Notes: a model not told the origin generated them from the sequence alone. DNA of 61,486 bases from JBHJGU01 sp050331475 (GCA_050331475.1 JBHJGU010000026.1:1-61486); one strand, 5' to 3'. Shown: positions 28,401 to 36,627, counted from the stretch's first letter. Program-made: numbers and translations.

Positions 28401-28543
28401 ACGCGCGGGTGGTGTTCATCTCCGGCTATGCGGAGGAGCAGTTTTCCGACCTCCTCGCGGAGGAGCAGGACGTCAGCTTCTTGCCCAAGCCATTCACGTT
28501 GCCCCAACTCGCCGCTTGCGTGAAAGAGCAGTTGGGCCGGTGA
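25493..28543 (+). CDS. cckA: Cell-cycle hybrid histidine kinase CckA
   Basis: A 1016-residue hybrid kinase that in Caulobacter phosphorylates ChpT and thereby CtrA and CpdR. Residues 1-175 are an acidic Ala/Glu/Asp-rich cytoplasmic extension not usual for CckA. Two membrane helices follow (about 180-203 and 208-226), then PAS-like segments (about 250-600), HisKA with His646 in GLAHEMNN, HATPase_c with ADTGCGMD and GKGTGLGLAMVHG, and a C-terminal receiver with phosphoacceptor Asp949 in ISDVVMPGMNG. The H-box reads HEMNN rather than the usual HDFNN. The Caulobacter protein is about 690 residues. It follows flhB by 10 bases. Confidence 0.9.
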   Translation: MAETGDATDELNRDAREASQNAATASDGRGVEPSASEDRPDDRFAETELETAWVDAGDAADPDAEAETALTASALLADLGGEDVSDGPLIDPAQVQTTSDPPSEIAETRSALDDVFDPVAEAPPAQNEAEPALDRPSGLRAWMKAAATRAEAEPGRGAPAKSAPILAAKTSRSRRQSWVWLGAASAVLGVFGAVIAVIAPAAAGAHGRALLGGVALTGVFVLGAHAMSGRWSDQLDPSAERGASSLRRMAAAFEVSSLPMLVCDAQGAPRMANAAYRRLAIQAGRMGQSSRPPGVDRLFGAKSGSAPALFRLARAAKQGFDQEETFANVDFGEGARSFAVGVSPLQEGWSVWRIAPQSAPQTQPDPGAETGDAVAALDAEALVDRAPVGFFAAGPNGRVIYANATLRNWLGLAETGWYLRVKDFVQGEAARAILRPPREKGEAVRIEAVLKARNGVETQGVMVASWPDGEDKSLARVVVFGSHRSGAPPGLAVAAPASRSAGYGRGLDDLFAAAPFGIARLDGDNPNLALIEDANPAFIEMTEGAGAPGRAFAEMFADPPQAAFSAVAERGGGSEPIEARLGRTEGREEASGEPRGRPVYVYFAEARGGRRVAYVIDLTAQRELESQLVQAQKMQAVGLLAGGLAHEMNNMLTVVQLNMGELLRRHPIGDPSYAELQEINQTSSRAAGLVRQMLAFSRQQTFRPDVLDVAALFSEFSHFLRQILEETIALEITHGRDLPLIRADKGQLETAILNLATNARDAMREKGGGALRIHTSRARWDAVEELAPPEAKAGDYLRIQVADTGCGMDAATMEKVFEPFFTTKDVGKGTGLGLAMVHGIISQSGGFVRPSSVVGEGTTFDILLPEHVGQPGAEPVKPRPKPAKPARKILADHAGRGRILLVEDEDAVRKIAAKTLAMKGYEVLEAEDGEAALEIARARAGEIDLMISDVVMPGMNGPTLLKEARAYLGDARVVFISGYAEEQFSDLLAEEQDVSFLPKPFTLPQLAACVKEQLGR

Positions 28544-28747
28544 GGCCCGCCCAATTCCCAGCACTCCGGTCGCCCTGGCCGCGGCCCGCGGGTTACGTCC
28601 GTTAATGGGGCTTTAGCAAAACTAACGCTCGCCGTTTCGCATTCTCGACAATTCGCCCCCTAGCGGTTTTCGCGATTTCTCTTAAATAGGGCGCAATCTT
28701 TCGCGCGGTTCGGCTGCGCGCGCTCTTATTGGGAAAGGCGGCTGGTT

Positions 28748-29542
28748 TTGGCCTTTGACGCGACGGACATTCCGAAGTCAGTGACCGCGGAGACGGTCCT
28801 CGACATTAAGCATTGGACGGACACGGTGTTTTCCTTCCGGCTCACGCGGCCGGCGGCGTTCCGCTTCCGCTCCGGCGAATTTGTCATGATCGGGCTGATG
28901 GTTGAGGGCAAACCGCTTTTGCGCGCCTATTCCATCGCGAGCCCGGCCTGGGATGACGGGTTGGATTTTTACTCGATCAAAGTTCAAGACGGCCCGCTGA
29001 CCTCGCACTTGCAACATATCAAGCCCGGTGACCAGGTTCTGTTGGGCCGCAAGCCCACCGGCACTTTGCTGTTGGACGCGCTTCTGCCCGGCAAAACCTT
29101 ATATTTATTGTCAACGGGAACGGGGATCGCCCCTTTCGCCAGCGTTCTGCGCGAGCCTGAGACGTATGAGAAATTCGACAAGGTGGTGCTAACCCACACC
29201 TGCCGCGGCGTGCGCGATTTGGATTACGGCCAAGCGCTCATCGCGGGGTTGAAGGATGACCCGCTGGTGGGTGAGGATGCGCCAGGAAAGGTCGTGTACT
29301 ATCCGACCACCACGCGCGAGCCGTTTCCCAAGCAGGGTCGCATCACACATTTGATCGAAAGCGGCGCTTTGTTTGAGGATTTGGGCTGCGCGCCCTTCGA
29401 CAAAGACTGCGATCGGGTAATGATTTGTGGTTCGATGGATATGATCAACGACACCAAAGCTTTGGTTGAGGCCGCGGGGCTAGAGGAAGGCGCCAACGCC
29501 GCGCCGGGTCATTTCGTTGTTGAAAAAGCCTTCGTCTCTTAA
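28748..29542 (+). CDS. fpr: Ferredoxin--NADP+ reductase
   Basis: A 264-residue single-domain flavoprotein that passes electrons between NADPH and ferredoxin or flavodoxin, supporting Fe-S assembly and oxidative-stress defence. RAYSIAS is the FAD-binding RxYS motif and STGTGIAPF the NADP-binding motif; the C-terminus ends in FVVEKAFVS, close to the bacterial Fpr consensus. TTG at 28748 is used as start, with a GAAAGGCGG purine stretch upstream; no in-frame ATG fits the family N-terminus. Single gene, 204 bases after cckA. Confidence 0.92.
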   Translation: MAFDATDIPKSVTAETVLDIKHWTDTVFSFRLTRPAAFRFRSGEFVMIGLMVEGKPLLRAYSIASPAWDDGLDFYSIKVQDGPLTSHLQHIKPGDQVLLGRKPTGTLLLDALLPGKTLYLLSTGTGIAPFASVLREPETYEKFDKVVLTHTCRGVRDLDYGQALIAGLKDDPLVGEDAPGKVVYYPTTTREPFPKQGRITHLIESGALFEDLGCAPFDKDCDRVMICGSMDMINDTKALVEAAGLEEGANAAPGHFVVEKAFVS

Positions 29543-29553
29543 GGACTTTAACT

Positions 29554-30147
29554 TTAAAGCGTCGACGTGGGGGGCGGGCTCGGCGCTGGCCGGGCGAGGG
29601 GCTGTTGTACCCGCGCCTCAAACCATCGATGGCCGAGAAAGTAATTTTCTCGGCTCGGGTTGATGACAAACGGGCCCACATAAACGCAAGGCTGCACCAA
29701 TTCACGCAGGGTCCGGTTGAGACTGCGCGATCGGGTCCATTCGCACTCTAACCGGCTGGACGCGAATTCGCGGGCGTATCCGCCGCCGCTCAACGAGCGC
29801 GACCGGATCGTAAACAGCTCACGCACCTCGCCTAAGCGTTCTGCGCACACCGACACCATGCTGAATTGGTTGACCACTAAGTTCGCGTTCAGCCCTTTGC
29901 GGCGCTCGCGCACCGGGTCAAAAGCGAACCGGCCGCCCAGATCGGTGCTCGTCTCCGCAATCGGCGCATGGCAGGCGGTGACATCGGTGCGTTCGCTCAA
30001 AAACACGCGCACGCCGGTTAACGGCAAATCGCCGATCCGCAATACCCCGGCGACGCCGGGCTGCAGCAAAGCGTTATGTGGAATCGGGGCGTAAACGCAG
30101 CTCGTCGCAAAAAAACTAGCGATCAGACAGAACCAACGGTGCGCCAT
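29554..30147 (-). CDS. Small putative lipoprotein with a carboxypeptidase-regulatory-like fold
   Basis: A 197-residue predicted lipoprotein. The ATG at 30147 gives a signal peptide MAHRWFCLIASFFATSC with Cys17 as the lipidated residue; the longer frame to 30381 would run antisense through the recA promoter and start, so it is rejected. VAGVLRIGDLPLTGVRVFLSER followed by TSTDLGGRFAFDPV resembles the beta-sandwich of carboxypeptidase-regulatory-like domains, where a mobile substituent is presented on the surface. The remainder is Arg-rich with several cysteines. It is divergent from recA, with the LexA box between them. Function unknown. Confidence 0.65.
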   Translation of the reverse strand: MAHRWFCLIASFFATSCVYAPIPHNALLQPGVAGVLRIGDLPLTGVRVFLSERTDVTACHAPIAETSTDLGGRFAFDPVRERRKGLNANLVVNQFSMVSVCAERLGEVRELFTIRSRSLSGGGYAREFASSRLECEWTRSRSLNRTLRELVQPCVYVGPFVINPSRENYFLGHRWFEARVQQPLARPAPSPPPTSTL

Positions 30148-30277
30148 GGGGCGGGCTCCCGGGTTGAACGGTCCAAGGGCGGACACGTCCAACAAAGGCG
30201 CTCCACCGCGCCACCGCAACCCAGCCCGGCGCCGTTGTCGCGGCGGTGATCGTGACCAAAGGCTGGTCGCGCGAAAT

Positions 30278-30292
30278 GTTCGCCTTGTGTTC
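30278..30292 (+). promoter_or_regulatory. LexA (SOS) box GTTC-N7-GTTC
   Basis: GTTC (30278-30281), seven bases GCCTTGT, then GTTC (30289-30292) is an exact match to the alphaproteobacterial LexA motif. It lies 75 bases upstream of the recA ATG and 130 bases from the divergent lipoprotein start. LexA repression of recA until DNA damage is established for this class of bacteria. Confidence 0.85.
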
Positions 30293-30367
30293 TGGAACAA
30301 ATCCGGTACGACTAAGCGTCGCCGACTCGGTGCCTCAAGATTGGAATCGTGAAATAAGGAGCGGATA

Positions 30368-31438
30368 ATGGCGCAACCCACGCTGCGATTGGTAGGTCAG
30401 GGCGACATGGATAAACAGAAAGCGCTAGAGGCGGCGCTCGGTCAGATTGACCGGGCGTTCGGCAAAGGCTCGGTGATGAAGCTGGGCCAGAACCAGACGC
30501 TCGACATAGAAGTGATCCCCACCGGGTCGCTGGGGCTCGATTTGGCGCTAGGCGTTGGCGGTTTGCCACGCGGACGGATCGTCGAAATTTACGGCCCGGA
30601 GTCATCGGGCAAGACGACCTTGGCGCTGCACTGCATCGCTGAGGCTCAGCGCATGGGCGGGGTTGCGGCGTTTATCGACGCTGAGCACGCGCTGGATCCG
30701 GTTTACGCCTCCAAGCTGGGGGTGGATGTTGGCGAATTGCTAGTCTCCCAACCCGATGCGGGCGAGCAGGCTTTGGAGATCGCCGACACGCTGGTCCGCT
30801 CCGGCGCACTTGACGTGGTGGTGATCGACTCCGTGGCCGCGCTCACCCCGCGCGCGGAGCTTGAGGGCGATATGGGTGACAGCTTACCGGGCTTGCAAGC
30901 GCGGTTAATGAGCCAAGCTTTGCGCAAGTTGACGGCCTCAATTTCGAAATCCAAGACTTTGGTGATTTTCATCAACCAAATCCGGATGAAGATCGGGGTG
31001 ATGTTCGGCAGTCCGGAAACGACCACGGGCGGCAATGCGCTGAAGTTCTACGCCTCCGTCCGGCTTGATATTCGGCGCATTGGCGCGGTGAAGCGGCGCG
31101 ATGAGGTGGTGGGCAATCAGACCCGCGTCAAAGTGGTGAAGAACAAGGTGGCGCCGCCCTTCCGCGAGGTTGAGTTCGATATTCTCTATGGCGAAGGCAT
31201 TTCAAAGACCGGCGAAGTCATCGATATGGGCGTGAAAGCCGGCATCGTTGAGAAATCGGGGTCGTGGTATTCCTATGACAGCGAGCGGGTCGGCCAGGGC
31301 CGTGAAAATGCGCGTGCGTTCTTGCTGGAGAACCCCGACATCGCCGCCGAGATTGAGCAAAAGGTTCGCGCCAATGCGGGCCTGGTCGATGAAGAGCTTT
31401 TAGTCGGCGAAAAAGGCGCGGACTTGGAGGCCGGATAG
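30368..31438 (+). CDS. recA: Recombinase A
   Basis: A 356-residue ATPase that forms filaments on single-stranded DNA, drives strand exchange and triggers LexA self-cleavage. Walker A GPESSGKTT is at residues 76-84; the L1 and L2 DNA-binding loops are represented by the EGDMGDS and FGSPETTTGGNALKFYAS regions. The ATG at 30368 has AAGGAG upstream. The C-terminus is acidic, as usual. The LexA box at 30278 indicates SOS control. alaS follows 106 bases downstream with its own promoter. Confidence 0.98.
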   Translation: MAQPTLRLVGQGDMDKQKALEAALGQIDRAFGKGSVMKLGQNQTLDIEVIPTGSLGLDLALGVGGLPRGRIVEIYGPESSGKTTLALHCIAEAQRMGGVAAFIDAEHALDPVYASKLGVDVGELLVSQPDAGEQALEIADTLVRSGALDVVVIDSVAALTPRAELEGDMGDSLPGLQARLMSQALRKLTASISKSKTLVIFINQIRMKIGVMFGSPETTTGGNALKFYASVRLDIRRIGAVKRRDEVVGNQTRVKVVKNKVAPPFREVEFDILYGEGISKTGEVIDMGVKAGIVEKSGSWYSYDSERVGQGRENARAFLLENPDIAAEIEQKVRANAGLVDEELLVGEKGADLEAG

Positions 31439-31459
31439 CGACCGGTTCAGCGGCTCTGC

Positions 31460-31488
31460 TTGGCCTGGCGCTGTGAGGTTCTTATACT
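31460..31488 (+). promoter_or_regulatory. Promoter upstream of alaS
   Basis: TTGGCC at 31460-31465, a 17-base spacer and TATACT at 31483-31488 resemble a sigma-70 promoter. The predicted start near 31495 gives a 50-base leader before the alaS ATG at 31545. Confidence 0.5.
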
Positions 31489-31544
31489 CACGCCGGTCGG
31501 CGTGAAGCGGCGGCTTCGCGCGCGCCGATCCTGAGAGGAACGCC

Positions 31545-34229
31545 ATGAGCAGCACAAGCTTAGCGGATATTCGCTCGACGTTTTTAGAGTTCTTCCGCAG
31601 CCATAGCCATGCGGTCGTCCCGTCTGCGCCCTTAGTGCCCCAAGACGACCCGAGCTTGCTCTTCGTGAACGCCGGCATGGCGCCGTTTAAGAACGTGTTC
31701 ACCGGGTTGGAGCGCCCGGTTAGCCCGCGTGCGACGTCGAGCCAGAAATGCGTGCGTGCGGGCGGCAAGCATAATGACCTCGACAATGTTGGCTATACGG
31801 CCCGGCACCATACGTTTTTTGAAATGCTGGGGAATTTTTCCTTTGGCGATTATTTCAAAGCCGAAGCAATCGAACTCGCGTGGAGCTTGATCACCCGCGA
31901 GTTCGGCTTGCCAAAAGATCGGTTATTAGTGACGGTCTTTGCGGAGGACACGGACGCGGCGCAATTGTGGCGCAAAATCGCGGGGCTTCAGGATGACCGG
32001 ATCATCCCGATCGCGACGTCGGACAATTTTTGGTCCATGGGCGACACGGGACCCTGCGGGCCGTGCTCGGAGATCTTTTACGACCATGGGGAGGTCGTGC
32101 CCGGCGGCCCCCCGGGATCCCCCGACGAAGACGGGGATCGGTTCATCGAGATTTGGAATCTCGTTTTCATGCAGTTCGAGCAGAAGGCGGGGGGCGAGCG
32201 CACGCCCTTGCCCAAACCCTCTATTGATACAGGCATGGGGCTGGAGCGCATCGCCGCCGTGCTCCAAGGCGTGCATAATAACTACGACGTGGATTTGTTT
32301 CGCGGGCTGATCGCGCAATCCGAAGCGGTCATTGGCGCACGGGCGGAGGGCGCGGGACTGGCGAGCCATCGGGTGATTGCGGACCATTTACGCACCAGCG
32401 GCTTTCTGATCGCGGATGGCGTTGGGCCGTCGAACGAAGGCCGCGGTTATGTGCTGCGCCGGATTATGCGCCGGGCGATGCGTCATGCTCATCAGTTAGG
32501 GGCGGACAAGCCGGTAATGGCGGCCCTGGTTCCCGCGCTCGTCGAACAAATGGGCGCCGCTTATCCGGAGTTAGGACGCGCTCAAGCCGTCATCGAAGCC
32601 ACGTTGGAGCAAGAAGAGGAGCGGTTTCTGCGGACGCTCGGACGCGGGTTGGCGTTGCTTGACGCAGCGACCGTCGATTTAGGACCCGGGGACGCGTTGC
32701 CTGGGGAGACCGCGTTTAAGCTCTATGACACATATGGCTTTCCCTTAGACCTGACAGAGGATGCCTTGCGCGGTCGCGGCCAACGCGTCGACGTGGCGGG
32801 GTTTGACGCCGCCATGGCGCGCCAGAAGGCCGATGCGCGCGCCCATTGGGCGGGTTCGGGGGACCAATCTCTGGGCGAAGTTTGGGCGGAGTTGCGGCGG
32901 ACGCTCGGCGCCACGTTGTTCACTGGGTACGACCAGCACGAGGGCGAGGGCGTGGTCGTGGGGCTTGTCAGCCCGGAGGGCCTACGCGAGTCGGCAGGAC
33001 CCGGGGACACAGTGGCGGTGGTGCTTGATCAAACGCCGTTTTATGCGGAGTCCGGCGGACAGATCGGAGATACCGGCGCATTGCGCTTTGGCGCGGACGG
33101 CGCGGCGCGCGTGACTGACACGCAAAAGCGCGCGGGCGATTTGCATGCGCTGGAGGCGGAGATCCGTTCGGGCGTTTTGCGGGTCGGCGACCGGGTTCGG
33201 GGCGCCATAGACGTCGAACGACGCGCGGCCGTCCGGGCGAACCATTCCGCCACGCATTTGTTGCACGCGGCGTTGCGGCGCACGCTCGGCCCCCATGTGG
33301 CGCAGAAGGGCTCCTATGTCGGCCCCGACCGGTTGCGATTCGACTTCGCCCACGGCCAAAGCCTAACGCGCGCGGAGATCGCCGCCATCGAAACCGAAGT
33401 GAACGCGGTTATTCGGCAAAATGCGCCTGCACAAACCCAGACCATGAGCCCGGAGGCTGCAGCGGAGGCCGGGGCCATGGCGCTGTTCGGCGAGAAATAC
33501 GGTGATGCGGTGCGGGTTTTGAGCATGGGCGCCACGCCCGAGGATCTCGCGCGGGTCTATTCCATGGAGCTGTGCGGGGGAGTTCATGTGGCGCAAACCG
33601 GCGAGATCGCGCTCTTCAAGATCGTGAGTGAGAGCGCGGTAGCCGCGGGGGTGCGTCGGATCGAGGCCCTGACTGGGGAGGCGGCCCGGCGCGCTTTGGA
33701 GGATCAGGCGGAGGCGTTGCGCGACATCGCGGATGCGTTGAAGTCACCCGTGGCCGAGGCCCCGGCCCGTGTGACCGCCCTGCTCGAAGATCGCAAATCG
33801 CTGCAGAAAGAGCTCAGTGAGGCGCGTCGGCAACTGGCTTTGGGTATGGGCGGCGGCGCGGCGCCCGCGGGACCCGAAGACATTGACGGGGTGAAGTTTC
33901 TCGGGCGTGTGGTGGACAACGTTAATCCAAAAGATTTGCGCGGCTTGGTCGATGATGGGCGCGCGCAACTGGGCTCTGGGGTCGCCGTTTTCGTCGCGAC
34001 GAACGTCGGCAAGGGCGCAGCCTGCGTGGGCGTCACTGAGGATTTAACCGCCCGGATCAGCGCGGTGGATTTGGTGCGTGTCGCCGCGGCGGCCATGGGC
34101 GGCAAAGGCGGTGGCGGACGAGTGGATTTGGCCCAAGCCGGCGGCCCTGAAGGAGATAAGGCTCAAGCCGCGCTGGATGCGGTGCGCGAGGCGCTTCGCA
34201 GTACGGCGACCGCATCGGATGCGGCCTGA
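31545..34229 (+). CDS. alaS: Alanyl-tRNA synthetase
   Basis: An 894-residue class II synthetase that charges tRNA-Ala. The N-terminal catalytic core begins with IRSTFLEFF and includes the FVNAGMAPFKNVF motif and GMGLERIAAVLQG. The editing domain has HSATH near residue 567 and CGGVHV near 676, which supply zinc ligands. The C-Ala domain follows to the end with GGKGGGGRVDLAQAGG, the typical terminal motif. It is full length. GAGAGGA precedes the ATG. The gene follows recA, a common alphaproteobacterial order. Confidence 0.97.
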   Translation: MSSTSLADIRSTFLEFFRSHSHAVVPSAPLVPQDDPSLLFVNAGMAPFKNVFTGLERPVSPRATSSQKCVRAGGKHNDLDNVGYTARHHTFFEMLGNFSFGDYFKAEAIELAWSLITREFGLPKDRLLVTVFAEDTDAAQLWRKIAGLQDDRIIPIATSDNFWSMGDTGPCGPCSEIFYDHGEVVPGGPPGSPDEDGDRFIEIWNLVFMQFEQKAGGERTPLPKPSIDTGMGLERIAAVLQGVHNNYDVDLFRGLIAQSEAVIGARAEGAGLASHRVIADHLRTSGFLIADGVGPSNEGRGYVLRRIMRRAMRHAHQLGADKPVMAALVPALVEQMGAAYPELGRAQAVIEATLEQEEERFLRTLGRGLALLDAATVDLGPGDALPGETAFKLYDTYGFPLDLTEDALRGRGQRVDVAGFDAAMARQKADARAHWAGSGDQSLGEVWAELRRTLGATLFTGYDQHEGEGVVVGLVSPEGLRESAGPGDTVAVVLDQTPFYAESGGQIGDTGALRFGADGAARVTDTQKRAGDLHALEAEIRSGVLRVGDRVRGAIDVERRAAVRANHSATHLLHAALRRTLGPHVAQKGSYVGPDRLRFDFAHGQSLTRAEIAAIETEVNAVIRQNAPAQTQTMSPEAAAEAGAMALFGEKYGDAVRVLSMGATPEDLARVYSMELCGGVHVAQTGEIALFKIVSESAVAAGVRRIEALTGEAARRALEDQAEALRDIADALKSPVAEAPARVTALLEDRKSLQKELSEARRQLALGMGGGAAPAGPEDIDGVKFLGRVVDNVNPKDLRGLVDDGRAQLGSGVAVFVATNVGKGAACVGVTEDLTARISAVDLVRVAAAAMGGKGGGGRVDLAQAGGPEGDKAQAALDAVREALRSTATASDAA

Positions 34230-34425
34230 CCCGATCCACGCGGGCCCCGACAAGTCGGCCGCCGCGCCGGCGTGAGCTCCAGCCCTGGGCGACGGTGCGG
34301 AAGCGTGGAGCGACCACCCCGCCGGAAGCCCGCCCGAACACCACCGCGGTGGCGTTGGCGGACGTTACAGCGGGCGTTCGGCGCTGCTATAGCTACTTTA
34401 ATTTGATCCCAAGCGAGACGCGGCG

Positions 34426-34492
34426 CTAAATCGTTAGTTTATCGCGTTTTCGAACCGCAAAACCGCTTACACTTTTGCCGAAAACGCTCTAG
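34426..34492 (-). repeat. Dispersed 67-nt hairpin repeat, copy A
   Basis: Read on the minus strand this element begins CTAGAGCGTTTTCGGCAAAA and ends near ATTTAG. It matches the second copy at 43967-44033 at 60 of 67 positions. The outer arms GCGTTTTCG and CGAAAACGC are perfectly complementary, with an inner GCAAAA/TTTTGC stem. The icd stop codon TAG is bases 2-4 of the element, so the repeat forms the immediate 3' end of the icd message. Similar palindromic elements are scattered in many alphaproteobacterial genomes. Confidence 0.85.
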
Positions 34493-35706
34493 CCCGCCAT
34501 AGCGGTTTCGAAATTATCAGCGACCTTATCCAGGAAGCCGGTGGTGGAGAGCCAGCTTTGCTGATCGCCGACAAGCAGGGCTAGGTCTTTGGTCATGTGA
34601 CCGCTTTCGACGGTGCGGATGATGGTGCGCTCGAGCTTTTGGGCGAAGTCGCGCACCTCGGGCGTGCCATCCATGCGGCCGCGGTGATCGAGCGCATTGG
34701 TCCAGGCGAAAATCGAGGCGATCGAGTTGGTCGAGGTGGCCTCGCCGCGCTGGTGGGCGCGGTAATGCCGGGTCACCGTGCCGTGGGCGGCCTCGGCCTC
34801 CACGGTTTTCCCGTCCGGCGTCATCAGCACCGAGGTCATTAGCCCGAGCGAGCCGAAGCCTTGGGCGGCCATGTCCGACTGCACATCACCGTCATAATTC
34901 ATGCACGCCCAGAAGAACCAGCCCGACCATTTGAGCGCGGACGCGACCATGTCGACGATCAGCCGGTGATCGTACACCACCCCGGCCTCTTTAAACAGGT
35001 CTCTAAATTCCGCTTCAAAGACCTCCATAAACAGGTCTTTGAAGCGTCCGTCATAGGCTTTCAGGATTGTGTTCTTGGTGGATAAATAGACCGGCCACTT
35101 CCGCTGCAAGCCATAATTCATGCAGGCGCGGGCGAAGTCTTTAATCGACTCGTCAAGATTATACATGCCCATAGCGATGCCGGCGGAGGGGAAGTCGTAT
35201 ACGTCCCGCTCAATGGTCTGCGAACCGTCCGCGGCCTCCCATTTTAGCGACAGCTTACCCGGCCCGGGGGCGAGGAAATCGGTGGCTCGGTATTGGTCGC
35301 CAAAGGCGTGCCGGCCGATGACGAAAGGTTGGGTCCAGCCGGGCACCAGGCGCGGCACATTGCGACACACGATGGGCTCGCGAAACACCACCCCGCCGAG
35401 AATGTTGCGGATGGTGCCGTTAGGCGAGCGCCACATTTTTTTCAGGCCGAACTCCGCCACCCGCGCTTCGTCCGGGGTGATGGTGGCGCATTTCACGCCC
35501 ACGCCGTATTGCTTGATGGCGTTGGCGGCGTCGACGGTGATTTGGTCATCGGTGGCGTCGCGGGCTTCCACACCGAGATCGAAATATTTTAAGTCCACGT
35601 CCACATAAGGCAGGATGAGCTTCTCTTTGATGAGCGCCCAGATGATCCGGGTCATTACATCGCCATCAAGCTCGACAATGGGGTTTGCGACTTTGATCTT
35701 CGCCAT
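34489..35706 (-). CDS. icd: NADP-dependent isocitrate dehydrogenase (type II, homodimeric)
   Basis: A 405-residue TCA-cycle enzyme converting isocitrate to 2-oxoglutarate with NADPH formation. It belongs to the eukaryote-like class common in alphaproteobacteria: it starts MAKIKVANPIVELDGDVMTR and has SPNGTIRNILGG and EAAHGTVTRHYR. The ATG at 35706 is chosen because GAGGA precedes it and the longer frame adds 54 residues not found in the family. Its TAG lies inside the dispersed repeat at 34426-34492. It is divergent from the SpoU methyltransferase gene, 111 bases away. Confidence 0.96.
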   Translation of the reverse strand: MAKIKVANPIVELDGDVMTRIIWALIKEKLILPYVDVDLKYFDLGVEARDATDDQITVDAANAIKQYGVGVKCATITPDEARVAEFGLKKMWRSPNGTIRNILGGVVFREPIVCRNVPRLVPGWTQPFVIGRHAFGDQYRATDFLAPGPGKLSLKWEAADGSQTIERDVYDFPSAGIAMGMYNLDESIKDFARACMNYGLQRKWPVYLSTKNTILKAYDGRFKDLFMEVFEAEFRDLFKEAGVVYDHRLIVDMVASALKWSGWFFWACMNYDGDVQSDMAAQGFGSLGLMTSVLMTPDGKTVEAEAAHGTVTRHYRAHQRGEATSTNSIASIFAWTNALDHRGRMDGTPEVRDFAQKLERTIIRTVESGHMTKDLALLVGDQQSWLSTTGFLDKVADNFETAMAG

Positions 35707-35817
35707 CGTGTGTGTCCTCGCCTGGCGGTCGCAAAAACAGCGGCGCGCCGTGTCCAATCCGCGGATAAGGCTTCCTACCATCGCCACGAACCGGGCGGAA
35801 GGGCGCGAGGCGCATCC

Positions 35818-36585
35818 ATGAACACCCCCCATCACGCCGAGCCCGCCATTGCGTTGATCGGCCCACAATTGGGCGAGAATATTGGCGCAGCGGCCCGTAT
35901 CATGGCGAATTTCGGGTTAGGGGATTTGCGCATCGCGGCCCCGCGCGACGGTTGGCCCAATCCCAAGGCGCAGGCCATGGCCGCTGGCGCGGATGCGATT
36001 TTGGAGACCGCCCAGGTCACCGACGGTTTTGCCGCCGCCATCGACACGCTCGACGTGGTCTACGCCGCCACCGCCCGGCCGCGCGGCTTAGAAAAGCCGG
36101 TCTATGGGCCGCGCGAGGGCGTGTTGCGGTTGTGGGAAGCGGTGAGGGCCGGCGCCCGGGTTGGGGTGATGTTCGGCTCGGAGAAGTCGGGCCTGCCCAA
36201 TGACGCGGTCGCCGTGTCCGACGCCATCCTGACCTATCCGGTGGATGTGAGCTTCGCCTCGCTGAACCTGGCCCAGGCGGTGGCGGTGTTTTGTTATGAA
36301 TGGCGCACCAGCCAGGGCGACGCGCCGCCCACCGTCTTCGCTCAAGCGCAAAGCCCGCCGGCGGCGAAGGCGGATTTGTTCGGCCTTTACGGTCATTTGG
36401 AGGATGAGCTGGAGCGGGCGGGGTTTTTCCACCCCCCGGAGAAAAAGCCCATGATGGTGGATAATCTCCGCGCGAGCTTGGCGCGCGCCTCGCTCACCCA
36501 TCAAGAAGTCCAGACCTGGCGCGGGGTGGTGCGCGTGCTCGCCGAAGGGCGCGGCCCCTATAAGGTGCGCAAAGACGAAGCCTAA
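35818..36585 (+). CDS. SpoU/TrmJ-family RNA 2'-O-methyltransferase
   Basis: A 255-residue SPOUT-class methyltransferase. PQLGENIGAAARIMANFGL is the N-terminal SpoU motif, FGSEKSGLPND the second and VSFASLNLAQAVAVFCYEW the third; together they form the trefoil-knot S-adenosylmethionine site. The C-terminal extension with KKPMMVDNLRA is typical of TrmJ-like proteins, which modify tRNA position 32; an rRNA target is also possible. The ATG at 35818 fits the family start; an upstream GTG-type start would overlap the icd promoter region. Confidence 0.88.
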   Translation: MNTPHHAEPAIALIGPQLGENIGAAARIMANFGLGDLRIAAPRDGWPNPKAQAMAAGADAILETAQVTDGFAAAIDTLDVVYAATARPRGLEKPVYGPREGVLRLWEAVRAGARVGVMFGSEKSGLPNDAVAVSDAILTYPVDVSFASLNLAQAVAVFCYEWRTSQGDAPPTVFAQAQSPPAAKADLFGLYGHLEDELERAGFFHPPEKKPMMVDNLRASLARASLTHQEVQTWRGVVRVLAEGRGPYKVRKDEA

Positions 36586-36589
36586 GCCG

Positions 36590-36617
36590 TTGACGCCGCG
36601 AGCAGGCTTTGTATAAC
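36590..36617 (+). promoter_or_regulatory. Strong sigma-70-type promoter for rpsD
   Basis: TTGACG (36590-36595), a 16-base spacer and TATAAC (36612-36617) closely match the housekeeping consensus. The start site would be near 36624, giving a leader of about 100 bases before rpsD. Confidence 0.75.
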
Positions 36618-36627
36618 CCGCGATCTT

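Noticed and set aside
28602..28616. Second CtrA box upstream of fpr (TTAA-N7-TTAG)
   Set aside because: One mismatch to the core, and it is 130 bases from the start of a gene not expected to be under CtrA; too weak to list.
30148..30381. Longer reading of the lipoprotein gene from 30381
   Set aside because: The extra 78 residues overlap the LexA box and recA start on the opposite strand and hide the signal peptide found at 30147.
34341..34352. Perfect 12-bp palindrome CCACCGCGGTGG after alaS
   Set aside because: Short, GC-only palindromes are frequent in GC-rich DNA and nothing near suggests a site or terminator.
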